NCBI GenBank assembly: GCA_023974075.1 | Contig: CM043793.1 | Location: 9,046,788-9,110,787 of the forward strand | Source: Chaenocephalus aceratus | Taxonomy: Eukaryota; Chordata; Actinopteri; Perciformes; Channichthyidae | DNA length: 64,000 nucleotides | Direction: 5' to 3' | In this document: positions 22,428-33,407 of the stretch, in pieces | How positions within the stretch are numbered: the first letter of the stretch is position 1 | Layout of the letters: the number at the start of each line of letters is the position of its first letter | Translations under genes and position numbers: made by a program | The notes under the pieces: model-generated | Database searches by the model: none | The model's input: only the letters and a program-made list of their open reading frames with translations | What the model was told of the DNA's origin: nothing

Positions 22428-23246
22428 TAGGGATGTCCCGATCACCTTTTTTTGCTCCCGATCCGATTCCGATCATTTGATTTTGACAATTTGCCGATAC
22501 CGATTTTTCCCGATCCGATCTTTATGCAATGCATTAAGAAAAAAAAAAGGTAACAGATAACGGCTGGTCATCCAATGCGATGAATTCAGCTATCTAGTTA
22601 TTTGTTTGGCCTTTTCACTGTTCTGGGGCAGTTTCTCTTTCCTTTTAAAAGTCTCTGAAAGTGTCGGTTGTTTCAGTGCCGTTACCCGAGTGGCCGCTGT
22701 GTACTCGTCGTGTTGTTGTTGGTGTTTGTTTCTCAGGTAGCGTATTAGATTGGTCGTGTTGAACGTAGCTCTGTTCTTTCCACCACGCGGAACCTCCGCC
22801 TTGCAAACATTGCATCTGGCTGTTACACTGCCTTCGCTTTCAATTTTATAATACTTCCAAACTCCTGACATTTTCTCTGTCCCGACTCCCGAGTCACCAG
22901 CTGAACGTAGCCTCTCGTTAGCTTACTGCTACTATTAGACACTGCGCCCACTCTGTTGCCAGATTTCAGAGAAATAAGCAACCAGGTCTATGAAAACAAG
23001 CCCAAAAGAAGCAACACATACATGATGTTGTGTAATTTGAAACCAAAACTAAGTCCTCAGGATGACTTTAAGACGTGAACATGGTCATTTTTGTTTTGTA
23101 ACATTAAATTAAAAAAAAATATTTTATAAAAAAAAAAAAAAAAAAAAAAACCCGATCCCCGATTTTTTTCTCCCGATCCCCGATCTTTTGAAAATCACGT
23201 GATCGGCTCCGATCCCCGATCACGTGATCGGATCGGGACATCTCTA
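22428..23246 (-). mobile_element. hAT element, 819 bp, perfect 8-bp TSD
   Basis: Left end TAGGGATGTCCCGATC and reverse-complemented right end TAGAGATGTCCCGATC, flanked by perfect ATTAGAGA (22420-22427 and 23247-23254). The CCGATC-rich sub-ends are repeated. Only a BED-finger ORF remains; the catalytic domain is missing. An A-run (23131-23150) lies near the right end. Confidence 0.92.
22590..22871 (-). CDS. BED zinc-finger N-terminal fragment of a hAT transposase
   Basis: A 93-residue ORF starting MSGVWKYYKIE. It has a BED finger: VWKYYKI, the C-x2-C pair in ARCNVCKAEV, RGG, TTNLIRYL, and His residues in RNKHQQQH. The distal part (TLSETFKRKEKLP) is typical of the linker before the hAT catalytic region. 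It ends where the internal deletion of the element begins. It could bind the element's ends but not catalyse movement. Confidence 0.7.
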   Translation of the reverse strand: MSGVWKYYKIESEGSVTARCNVCKAEVPRGGKNRATFNTTNLIRYLRNKHQQQHDEYTAATRVTALKQPTLSETFKRKEKLPQNSEKAKQITR

Positions 23247-23348
23247 ATTAGAGACTATTAGTGAGAAATAACACAGCTGTCACTCTTATTGTAATGTACA
23301 CACCTCTCAATGTACAAACATCAACAAGTATGATGGGTTTGCTCTTAC

Positions 23349-23378
23349 CTGGAGGACCGTGTAGCTTTGCTTTCTTTA
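23349..23378 (-). other. Candidate 30-nt microexon of an unknown host gene
   Basis: On the minus strand, a pyrimidine-rich tract ending TTTTACAG precedes 30 nt that is followed directly by GTAAGA. Read from codon position 2, it gives KKAKLHGPP with a split Gly codon; other phases give KESKATRSS. Both splice sites are near consensus and the exon lies outside any transposon. No neighbouring exon in the window supports it, so it remains a candidate. 23255-23682 otherwise shows nothing. Confidence 0.3.
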
Positions 23379-24538
23379 CTGTAAAAGAGAATGAGAAAAA
23401 CACAGATTAGTTACATGATAAATAGATTTGTTTTGTTTCTCTCGTTTTTTTTCTCTTGGTTAAATCTATATTAAGATGGTTTTTTCACCTGCACACATGC
23501 TGCCTATTACGCATTACCTTTTTAGCAGCTTTGTGTATCTTCTGTGTGCTAAACTTAACTGAATAGCTGAAATGCGTCATGTGAAATGCAAAAGACATCA
23601 TTTTAAATGTAAGGTAAAATGACATACACAGTTGTCAATATTGTTAACAGCTCAAAACTTATATCTGTATCCCTAACTAAATCAACCCGGTATCATGGCA
23701 GGACGTGAACATGTGACGATTTACCATGCTGGGAGACATGAAGATGTCACGATTTTGTCCTTTCAAACGTGACAATTACACGGTATTGTTAACCCATGTT
23801 AACCAGTGGAGAAATACCCCGAAATGCCAAGAAATGTGCAGAATATGACAGTTTAATGGTGGAAGTATACACACATTTTGATAGATGTCTTGTAATGCAC
23901 TATTGAGGAACCTGCGACCCAAGTTTTTCATTCAATGCATAACTACACCGTTTGTGAATATGATATGTCAATAAACCTTAGAAAATCTTGAAATCTTGAA
24001 AGGGATGTGCAAAATAGTCATTATATACAGTCTTTAATTAACTATTAGTAGAGAATAACAAGTAATGAATATACTTTATAGGGATCCTATTAATATCTAA
24101 TAATAAAATGCAATAACGTGCTTTAACCACCAGGTGTCCCTTTCTATCAGCTGTAAATACAGCCTATCTACCAATTGGATCAAATATAAAAGTCAGCCGA
24201 ATTAGTGTTGATACTGCAAGGAGACGTATTGTGTGAAAAGAAATGTAAGATGTTGTTTAATTGCTTATATATTTATGATCCACGTCACATTTTCAGTTTT
24301 GGTGGCAGTCCTTCCTGTTTGTCTAGAAGTCTTCTCAGCAGGGCTCTATAAATAGAGAACTGCGGCAGATATGTAATATTTAATGCAGCCGAACCGTGTA
24401 TTACAATGCCGTTATGTGATGACTTTCAAAGAGAAAAGCAAGAACACTCGGAATAAAGTTGTTTTTATTTTTATTTTATTAAATGTTTGGATTTCACATC
24501 GCATAAACCCCAAATCCCAGCGTGCATTGCAGCTAAAC

Positions 24539-26226
24539 CAAGCATCCTCAAAGTCCGGACTCCGGTCCAGATCCGGACCGAACCACAACTGTCTCTGGAC
24601 TCTGAGCAAATTATACTTTTCATATGTATTATCTGTATTATCTGTGAGATATCGCCACAACGCAACGAGTCAAAATGATCCGCTTTGTCCATAGACTGCA
24701 AACAGCGCTCTGCATGACCGACTGTTCCACTGTCTGTGTGTGTCAGTCAACGCATTGGTCCAATCACATTCAGCATCCCGTCAGCGTTTTTTCCCCTAAA
24801 CAATTTGCAAATCAGAGGCACAGTAGGGCGGGTCTTCGCGGAACGCGGGTGGGAAAAATGTGTGTGTCTCTTTCAACCTGTCTGAATCAGAGCGAGAGTT
24901 TAAACAAAAAAAATTCAGAGCGAGAGTTAACAGCTCATCTAGTTCCATCTGTTCTGTAGCTAGTAGCCTAGTTGCACCTACCGGGGTGGCAACTGACACC
25001 CTAAACATAGGCCTTGCCACCCCAGCTGCCACCCCAGTTGGCAGTTTTGTTTTGAAAGAAAAGTTGTGGCTCATCGGACATTTATGAGAGAAAGTCTCTA
25101 ATGTCCGAGTGCAAGTGAATGCAGCACAAGATGTAACCCCTCCCCCGGTCCTGGCGCGAGCGTGGACATATGATTGGCGGCGATTTCATTTGAACGGGAC
25201 GGCGCAAAACGAGAAGCATTCTGACCCAAGCACTGAAGGAATGAGGTATTTGTGGTCGACACTGACAGAGAAGAGACTGTCAGTTTGGCTGTACTCAGCA
25301 TTGAATCAAAACGCACTAAAGCTGTTGATCTTAATACGTTTGTGAGGCGTTTTGCTGAACAAAATGGTAATTGCCGCATTCAGCTGTAATAAGCATGTCA
25401 ACTTGATGCTCTGCTCACGGATGAGCATACAAAACTATTAAGATGATGACCTTACGTGTGTAAATATACTTTTTTCTTTGAGGGGGTCTGCCCCCAAAAA
25501 ACAGTTTTAAGTCCTGAGAAAGTTAAATAAGACGGTGTGTAAAACTACACTGCCCAGCCAAAAAAAAGTAACCACTTTGATTTAACTAGGCCAGGTAGGC
25601 TAGGTAAGGACTTTCCACTGGATAATAACTGAAGTATAAAAGAATGCATGACTGAAGTGATGGAGACCATGTTGAAGGCAAACAAAAAGAGGAAATAACA
25701 GGTCAAATCAAGAAAATCCCCCTCTCAGATTCCACAGCAACCAGAAGAACATACATACTGGCTGGTGATTTGATTAATCAGCTTTGTGATGGATTAAAAA
25801 ATGCACAGTACATTTCCTTAGCTGTGGATGAGTCCACTGACACCGCTGACAATGCTCAGTTGCTGGTGTTTGTGAGTTTTTATGATGAGGCAAAGGGGGA
25901 GTTTGTTGAAGATGTGTTGGGCCTGACGAACCTCAGTGGACACACAAGGGGGCAAGACATTTATAAAGCAATAATGGGAATGCTGAATGAAAGAGGGTGC
26001 AGCTGCCTTTATTCATAACTGCAGCTCTTACACTGCAACTCTGAGGGGTCAAGCACAGACACAATAACAATGAAAACTGCTGCATACAGATTATTTTTGT
26101 TTTTGCAACCTCATGTTAAGAATCTTGTTACAATTGTTTAAAAGTTTGACTGACCGTAATAAACGGACCTTTGTCTTATTGAAACATTTATTTTGGACCT
26201 TTAAGATTTGTATTTGAGTACCCCTG
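24539..26226 (+). mobile_element. hAT element, 1688 bp, nested, perfect 8-bp TSD
   Basis: Flanked by perfect AGCTAAAC (24531-24538 and 26227-26234). The left end is CAAGCATCCTCAAAG; the reverse complement of the right end is CAGGGGTACTCAAATAC. Near the left end is a CCGGACTCCGG-type palindromic stretch (24555-24582). A transposase fragment lies at 25650-26018. The region 24850-25380 is a decayed leader with stops in all frames. Confidence 0.85.
25650..26018 (+). pseudogene. hAT transposase fragment (first catalytic Asp region)
   Basis: The frame reads AGDLINQLCDGLKNAQYISL then AVDESTDTADNAQLLVFVSF. The DESTD motif is typical of the first catalytic Asp region in the GTF2IRD2/ZBED5-like hAT group. 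It is followed by GLTNLSGHTRGQDIYKAI and ends at a stop at 26016-26018. Everything after this point of the transposase is missing: the next 200 bp is 3' non-coding sequence and the right terminus. Internal deletion makes it non-functional. Confidence 0.75.
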
Positions 26227-26822
26227 AGCTAAACCATCCAATCATCGAGCTGAGGATCTTGCCTACGTCTGTTTCCGGTTTCGTTAATAACGGATGTATT
26301 TTGTTATACATACATGTGTGTATTCCTTCACATTTAAATTTAAATTTACATTAAAGTATTTTGTGAGGCCTTCTAACATGTTTTTAAATATAACTACGGT
26401 TGTAGTTGAAGAGTTTGTAAATTAACATGAACCGAAGCTGTTGCCTGGCAACACAATCATACAACGTCATGTCCCTTAATTCCACATCCACACGCATGGA
26501 TTAACATCGATTTAATACATTAATGTAGCCTTTGTTTCTGCTAAAAGAGGTGTCGACACGCTGGGGCTACAAGAGAATCGGTGTAATCGAGTGTGACTAT
26601 TACAAAATAAATCATTATTATATTAATATTGACAATAACAACCGACCGTCGGGGTAGAGCATTTGCTTGGCATTTGCGGGTATCTCTCCACTGGTTAATA
26701 TGGGTTAACAATACCGTGTAACTGTCACGTTTGAAGGGACGAAATCGTGACATCTTCACGTCTCCCAGCATGGTAAATCGTCACTTGTTCACGTCTTGCT
26801 GTGATACCGGGTTGAACTAAAT

Positions 26823-28900
26823 ATAGGAGAATAATATTCAAATAGTAAACAGTTCACTTAAATTGGAAATGCTGTAAACATCATTGTGGCATAGTTAACT
26901 GTAAACAAAAAACATGTTATGTTCCAAAAGTGTTCTTTTTTATAGTGACACTTAATCAAATTCCTTCATGTCATGTGAAATGGCAACTCAGTGCTAAACC
27001 AACAGAGAATGATGCTAACACCGACTAATAGCGGTATATAGTTTTAGCAGGTATTTTCCACTCATATTGGTTCTCCTACAGTAGCCTACATGTAATAAAT
27101 GATATATAGTTCAAAGATTTATATAAAATGATAGACAGAAATGTTCAGCAAACAAAACTCATACAAGACTTGACGCTAACTAGCACAAAATAGCATGCAA
27201 AGTTAGCGATTAAGCTAGCCGGTAAGAAAGTAAAACATAGAAGCTAGCACCAAGCTAGCATTGGTGAAGACAATACCACAGTTAAAAAATAATACATTTC
27301 AAACCTACATTCATTTTGTGGATAGAAGCATGTCTCTTAATGAATGACAATGTTGCTCTGTGTCTTTTAACTGTTTAAATAGATAGCCTACTAGTTACTG
27401 CCGTTCCCTTTCCATGGCTACTGATTCTCTTTGCTAGCAGGTTAGCTAGAGCAACATAGGCTACAGTAAGCTGATCATATTTCATGATGGCTGCACTGCA
27501 CAATGACTGCTGGAACAAAGCCCTCGTTAATTGTATTAGTTCCACCTGTGCGTTTTGTTGTGATCACAAAATGTTGGGACTTTTAACAGGAAAACAAGGA
27601 AAAAAGTATAGATATATTCAAACCAATGCACTTTGACGTGTATTGGTGCGGATAATATTATATTGTACTTTATTTTGCGACATATGTTTTATTAATATGT
27701 ATAATTTCTATATATTGTGCGTAGCATATATACTAGTCTACATATAGTATACTTCCTATATTGTGGAGCCACTATAATGCTGCGCAACTTATTTGGACAG
27801 CTTCAATGCTGTCCAAGTAGCCTAATGTCATGTAGGACAGTGTATATATTTTTATAGTTTTAAATGTATTATCTAAATGTTCCTTTTTTTGCTTAAATAC
27901 TCTTTTACAGTACCTCTTCAGAATGTTCTTGTAACATTATGATGTAAAATTGCCCCCTGGGAGTTCAAACTTATCCTCAAATAGCGAGAGGTTCTTTCGT
28001 GCGAAAACTCGGATTGGGCAACATTTTAGTTGCCTGCACACCATAACGAAATGTGAATGTGTTCTTGACAGTGTTACTCCAAAATGCTATCATTGTATAG
28101 TAAGTAAGTTCATTTACTTTTTTTATATAGCAACAAGTCGTCAAAAGTGCATTACAACAAATAAGAAATATTGTAAAAAGGACATAACAAAAACTGTAGA
28201 CAACAAACGAACAATAACCTCAACGATGACCCCCCCCCCCCCCCAAAAGAAATAAAAACATAATAAAAACATTTATAAAAACATTATAAAAAATAACAAA
28301 GAAATACTTAAAATAACAGTGAGTTCTGGCACAATGTAGCACAAATTCTCTTGAAATGCCAAAGTGACGTGAAATGCCAATGTGTGCTCGGCCTTAGGCT
28401 AAAAGGTAAGTCACAATGCAATTAACAATGTAATTAAGCCCCAGGAGATGTGTGATAGTCATTTTATTATGCAGCAGTATGACAATTATTGCCCTTTGGA
28501 GGTAATTTAGTTATTTAAATGAGGTTTAAATGCATACTCTCGCTGGGGGAGATCAATATGTTTATCCAATCAAAGTCCAAATTGTGAGATGAGATAAGAG
28601 AGTGACACAGGGAGGAAAATATCGTTAACAGGTAATTTGTCTTATGCTGTCAGCACAGCTTGCCTACTGTGTCACTCGTGCCAGCCTGGCGGAGGCACAT
28701 TGGAAGCCTGACGGCCTCGTTGGTTCAGTGCCAATTGGGCTTTGACAATACCTTTGTGAATGGTCTGACACTGTGAAAGAGACTCACAGTGATTTTACAG
28801 AGACTCACTGAGAAAAGAGCCTTAGAGAGAAACTGTTTTTTAAATATCTAACTTTATGGATATTTATAACCACTGTCTTCTTTAACTTAATGCAATTTTA
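26823..28900. other. No gene; AT-rich sequence with minor repeats
   Basis: 27175-27260 is rich in GCTAGC/CTAGCA strings common in teleost intergenic DNA. 28090-28180 resembles the tail of a dispersed repeat (TGCATTACAACAAATAAG). A C-run lies at 28230-28244. No ORF here is supported. Confidence 0.5.
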
Positions 28901-28929
28901 TGTTGAGCATTTTGTTCGAGTTTGAACCA

Positions 28930-29500
28930 AAACTCTTGGCTAAGGACGTGGTAACATATAAAGATCAATGATGATTTTGGGAAGTTAAATTACTCCCAAC
29001 AAAAAGCCAGATAAAAACATATATCTAGAGAGCCATCTTACTATACATCTAGTGTTAAAGACTAGGATCTAATAAAATAAAGGCAGTGGAAGATCTGAGG
29101 TAACTTGTTGGGACAATATATAAGGCAGTCACTGAGGTGTGCTAGGGTATGTACGTCTTTATGAACAAGTAAAATGACTTAAAGGTAGCTGTCACTTTTG
29201 AGGTAGCTTTATATAAAGAGAGTTTCAGTAAGCCACTGCAATAAAAGCGTGTATCAAACTTTGCCAACGTTCCAAAGATAAAGAGATTATGTTTTGTGAC
29301 TTTGTTAAATATGGAAATAAAATCTAGCTGGATTTGAAAGATCTAGGAATGTCTGATTAAACAAATGTACCATTGTATCATCTATTTAAAGTGATTATTG
29401 ACATCATGCTGACTAACAATGTTTCGAAGAAGGAGAATGTATAAAGGAAATATGAGTAGGACAAGGAAGATCCCTGGAGGAACACCATAATGAATATCAA
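28930..29500 (-). mobile_element. Degenerate LINE reverse transcriptase fragment
   Basis: On the minus strand near 29495, the frame reads YGVPPGIFL, a decayed form of the YGVPQGSILGP motif of LINE reverse transcriptases. It is followed by LLIFPLYIL and then a weakly matching stretch to about 28950 with stops. No ends or target duplication are visible. Clade is probably L2/CR1-like, by motif only. Confidence 0.45.
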
Positions 29501-29924
29501 AATAAGAAGCTTTGAGCTAAAATAAGAAATCAGTATAAATCATCCAAGCACTACACTAGAGATATCAACAACCATAGATTGGTAGACTATAGATCAAAGT
29601 ATATTCAAACAATTCCATGATCAACTGAAAAGAATGTGTAAATATTGATTGGTAGATTGGGGAGAACAACATGATTTAGTCACGACATACACTTTAAAGT
29701 GACATATACTTTCTGTGATTTGTTTGGGTGTAAAACATGTTAAAACAAATCTAAATCTATAAATAAACATGATACATTAATACCCAATGGTTCCCCCGAG
29801 AGGAGTTGCGTAAGGGCACTGATCTGTTTGAGGCTACTGCTAAGGGTAAATTGACATTTACTTTTTTGTGTGATTTTATTGATCCCAGGGTGGTAAATAA
29901 TTGTTTTGGTTAAGTAGAGAGTAA

Positions 29925-29998
29925 GGCAGTGTTTCCCATACATTGATTCATTTGTGGCTGCCACAATTAAATATCGTCCGCCACAAATAGATCTCATA
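29925..29998. repeat. Terminal fragment of a hAT-like dispersed repeat
   Basis: AGTGTTTCCCATACATTGAT followed by TTTGTGGC...CCGCCACAAA, a combination that recurs in teleost genomes as the terminus of a hAT-like element. No matching second end was found. 29500-29924 shows nothing. Confidence 0.4.
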
Positions 29999-30049
29999 AA
30001 AATAAAAAATAGAATACATTTTCTATTTATTTTTTTGGTGGTCTAATGC

Positions 30050-30360
30050 AGCGGTTTTCAAAGTGTGAGGCACGCCTCCCTGGGGGGGCACCAGAGAGCT
30101 TCAGGGGAGGCGCAGCGTGAGAAAAAAATAACGAGAAAAAGATGAGTAAAGTGTCACTTGCACACTTTTGGCTGTCTGTGGAGACCGAGTTCCCCCACCT
30201 CGCCAAAAAGGCTGTAAAAGTGCTCATTCCCTTCACCTACCTGTGTGAGTGCGGGTTTTCCGCATTGACTTTGATCAAAAGCAAGTACCGGTCAAGGCTG
30301 CAGCCAGAGGAGGATCTGCGTTTAGGCACGTGCACACGGATATCAAAGTGGGCTTGAGCC
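30050..30360 (+). mobile_element. hAT fragment: left terminus joined to transposase C-terminus
   Basis: 30050-30068 is a hAT-type terminus (CAGCGGTTTTCAAAGTGTG). Within about 90 bp the sequence becomes coding for a transposase C-terminus (30142-30357), so the whole middle is deleted. The right terminus is not visible. Confidence 0.6.
30142..30357 (+). pseudogene. hAT transposase C-terminal (dimerisation) fragment
   Basis: Reads KVLIPFTYLCECGFSALTLI then KSKYRSRLQPEEDLRLGTCT. The YLCE-x-GFSAL motif followed by KYRSRL is diagnostic of the C-terminal dimerisation region of ZBED5/FAM200/SCAND3-like hAT transposases. The upstream catalytic region is absent. The Met at 30142 is used by chance; a host origin is unlikely because a hAT terminus lies just upstream. 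Confidence 0.75.
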
Positions 30361-30791
30361 CCTGCCCTTTTTCTTCCTCCAGAGAAAGTGCCCTTTTTTA
30401 TTTGTATAAATGAATATATATCTACTGCTGTTTGCGCACAGTTTCCCTTTCCAAAAATATATTGATTGAATACAAAATTAAAATATCAGGACGGGAGATT
30501 AGACTGTGAAGTTCCGTAGCTCTCTCTATCCTCCCTCCCTCCACGTCTCCTGCACAGCGGTGCGGACATCCGCAGTCCCTTCAGACAGACAGGTAGCAGC
30601 ACCTCCCACTTTACTGTGCCATTTTATGCCGGCTTTTCTTGGCTTATTTTGAAGGTGAGTGGTGATGAACAAATTACTAAACTGCCAGTGCCTCGAGTTT
30701 ACAGCTAATTAGCTAAAAGACAAACACAAATATAGTTAACTAATGTAGGCTACTAGCTAATGGATAAGTTAGCTCAAGGTTTAGCTAAGGC
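30361..30791. other. No recognised feature
   Basis: AT-rich non-coding sequence with a C/T-rich patch (30520-30560). Nothing supported. Confidence 0.5.
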
Positions 30792-31490
30792 AGTGGTTCT
30801 CAAACTTTTTCTGTCATTCCCCACTTTGAACAGGTGGGCCTTTTCAAGCCCCACCTGTCCCTCATCGCTCCAATAAAATGGTAGGCCAAGCTTAAAATTG
30901 TCAAATGTATCGTTCTATAACAATATTTATATATCTATAACAAATAACATCAGTTCAAAAACAGAGAAAATCAATAACAAATAACAGTTCAGAAATAAAC
31001 AAAAATAAAAGTGCAATGATGTCAATCCTTGTCTCAAATGGGCTGAGTTCCAAAGATATAGAAAAAGGGCCTACTTTTAACAATTGTGTTATCAATGGGT
31101 AGGCCAAGCTTAAAATTGTCAAATGTATTTAAATACGTCAAGTTCTACATCTTATAACAAATAACATCAGTCAATAATAACAAATAAAATCAATAACAAA
31201 TAACATCAATAACAAATAACATCAGTTAAAAATAGAGAAAATCAATTACAAATCAATACATTCATACATTCAGCAATGCAAATTACCAATTGAAGGAATG
31301 AGTCTCATCACTGGATTATTAGTGACTGCAATGAGCCTGTTTTGCACGACACATATTTTCAAAACGTGGTTGCAGGCTTGATAATGCCACTCTCAAGTCG
31401 TGCTCAATGTTGAGCCTAGATCTGTATTTTATTTTCAGTGTTGCAACAGCTGAAAAGCCCATTTCACAGAGATAAGATGTGGCGAAAGGA
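30792..31490 (-). mobile_element. hAT 3' end, minus strand
   Basis: A transposase C-terminus at 31480-31319 is followed on the minus strand by about 520 bp of AT-rich 3' sequence, and ends at a hAT terminus at 30792 (CAGTGGTTCTCAAACTTTTT on the plus strand). The 3' part holds two copies of a GGTAGGCCAAGCTTAAAATT string (30880 and 31098), an internal duplication. The left side is lost at the microsatellite at 31529. Confidence 0.65.
31319..31480 (-). pseudogene. hAT transposase C-terminus
   Basis: An open 53-residue run begins TSYLCEMGFSAVATLKIKYR, continues through SRLNIEHDLRVALSSLQPRF and ends in KQAHCSH before TAA at 31321-31319. This matches the ends of ZBED5/FAM200-like hAT transposases. 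It is a different copy from the one at 30142. No start or catalytic region is present. Confidence 0.75.
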
Positions 31491-31527
31491 AGAAGAATCT
31501 CTGCACAGCTCTCTGCCCAATGGTTTC

Positions 31528-31752
<225 letters not shown>

Positions 31753-31764
31753 AGCATGGTCGGA

Positions 31765-31880
31765 TTGGCCATCGGGAGATTCGGGACTTTTCCCGGTGGG
31801 CCGCTTGCCGTTGGTGGGCTGCTGCCTTCGGTGGGCCGTTGGCTCTGGCATAGGTGGGCCGTGGACTTTCGCGGTTATAA
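31765..31880. repeat. Dispersed-repeat fragment rich in GGTGGGCC
   Basis: GGATTGGCCATCGGGAGATT followed by several GGTGGGCCG units. This resembles a recurrent teleost repeat terminus; not classified. Confidence 0.35.
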
Positions 31881-31963
31881 TTTATAATACCCTTTCAGAA
31901 TTCAGTAGGCAGAACAGCTCATTTGTGTACAGATGTATGTTTTTTTCAAACCGACAATTTTAT

Positions 31964-32055
31964 TGGGCCCTATTGTACTTTTGGGGGTTTTCCCTTTCCT
32001 GTAGTATGTTATATAGGCTAAAATCTGAAATGTCCCTCCAAAGGGAGTTGCGTTT
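31964..32055. mobile_element. Left-end fragment of the GGGGCCC TTAA MITE family
   Basis: GGGCCCTATTGTACTTTTGG followed by TTTTCCCTTTCCTGTAGTAT and TTATATAGG match the left end of the copies at 19044 and 45464. The rest is missing. 32056-32629 shows nothing further. Confidence 0.6.
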
Positions 32056-32629
32056 TATATGCTATATGGTTCTATACATGTTACTTATAAATACAATTGG
32101 ATATCCATAATGGAACATACTTTAATGGCAGGTTGCAGTTGCTCTGTTATAGAAAATAGCACAAAAGTCAGTGTCACATTTCAGTGGTAGCAGAGGTCAG
32201 CAACCCTCTGGGCCACACTGATGGCGAGCCTGATCAGGGCTGTGCAGCAGGCCACATATCAGACACGTGTCCCTCAGAGTGATTGTATGAGAGGATGCGT
32301 GCTGCGGGCGCCCGAGTGTTTGGCCGGTGGGATAATCTCCCCGAGCTAATGCCTTAAGCAGGGCTGAAATCTACCAGAACCTGCTGTATTGTACTGATGA
32401 TGAATAACAAGGATATCTGACCACGTGGGGAAGGCTTTTTTTTTAGCTCATACATAAAGTTAAGATATTGAGGAAAGAAGGGGCTTTTGAAAACAACAGA
32501 CTAATGTTTACTAATGATAATTCATCGATTGAATGCCTGTTGCTGAAGAGATGTACAGTATGAGATTATGTCATACACAGATGTGTATTGTCAGTGTATG
32601 CTACATATTGTCAATTATGTCTGTGAGGG

Positions 32630-32924
32630 CTGGGGTTACCTACTGTAACCCAGCTTCTATGAGTAATGGCGCAGCCCTCTAAGGCTATCGCTATTGGGTT
32701 ATCCCTCTGCGCCCCCGCGCAGCACTGAAACACTTGTAGTCCACGCCCACCCGCCAGGTGGGCCCCACCCTCGGGCCTCCTTCCGGTATAAATAGGAAGG
32801 TGGCCCGGCAATCTGCTCCCATACAATATAACTTTTCTTCAGCTATTCGTAGAGCCAGTGGGGCCCAGCGCTTAGAGGGCTGCGCCATTACTCATAGAAG
32901 CTGGGTTACAGTAGGTAACCCCAG
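32630..32924. mobile_element. Short DIRS-derived element with 54-bp inverted ends
   Basis: Left end CTGGGGTTACCTACTGTAAC is inverted at the right end; the arms (32630-32683 and 32871-32924) are near-perfect over 54 bp. The interior (32684-32826) matches, inverted, the right-end region of the neighbouring DIRS element (38200-38375), including the TATAAATA string. No coding capacity. It abuts the DIRS left end at 32925 without spacer or target duplication; lack of duplication fits tyrosine-recombinase integration. Confidence 0.7.
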
Positions 32925-33407
32925 TCTATTTCGTATATGGCTTCGCCCTCTAAGGCTATCGCTATTGGGTTAAGGGCGAAGCAGGATGTAGTCTGCGCCC
33001 CACTGGGTCCTGCCCGGCACTAGAAGCACAGACACACCTGCTCAATAACACCCCCTGCCTGTTGTGCCATGCGTAATGGCGCATCACCGTCCCTGGAACA
33101 TAGCAAAACATGCCTATCTTCCCGACGGGGTGAAGGCTGGGAACAATACATACCGGCCGCTGTGAGAAAGTAGAGACGAAGGTCCCACCTTGCCCAGCGA
33201 TCATAGAGGGGGAACAGCTGCTCTCTGCGTGTCAGACAGGCAGGAGAGCGCTCAGCTGGATCCCTGACGTCACTCACTCTGATCAGGCACTCCGTACGAA
33301 GTGTGTCAGAGTAAAGGGAACATCCCTCTCATACGAGGGAAAAAAAGGGCCGCTCTCTGTGTGCCGAGAGGCAGGAGAGAGGCGCACCGCTGGATCCCTG
33401 ACGTCAC

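Larger units (their letters stand above)
23683..26814. mobile_element. Long-TIR DNA transposon, 8-bp TSD, class unclear
   Basis: The arms 23683-23838 and 26658-26814 are inverted copies with roughly 85-90 percent identity by eye. Both start CAACCCGGTATCA and share GACGATTTACCATGCTGGGA and ACACGGTATTGTTAACCCAT. Perfect AACTAAAT lies on both sides (23675-23682 and 26815-26822). A hAT (24539-26226) is nested inside; without it, the element is about 1.4 kb with no ORF that I recognise. An 8-bp duplication fits hAT, P or Merlin elements, but the termini match none that I know. Confidence 0.8.

Noticed and set aside
23349..23378. Assigning the microexon to ectodysplasin or a named collagen
   Set aside because: Only a short GPP-containing peptide supports it; no second exon is seen in the window.
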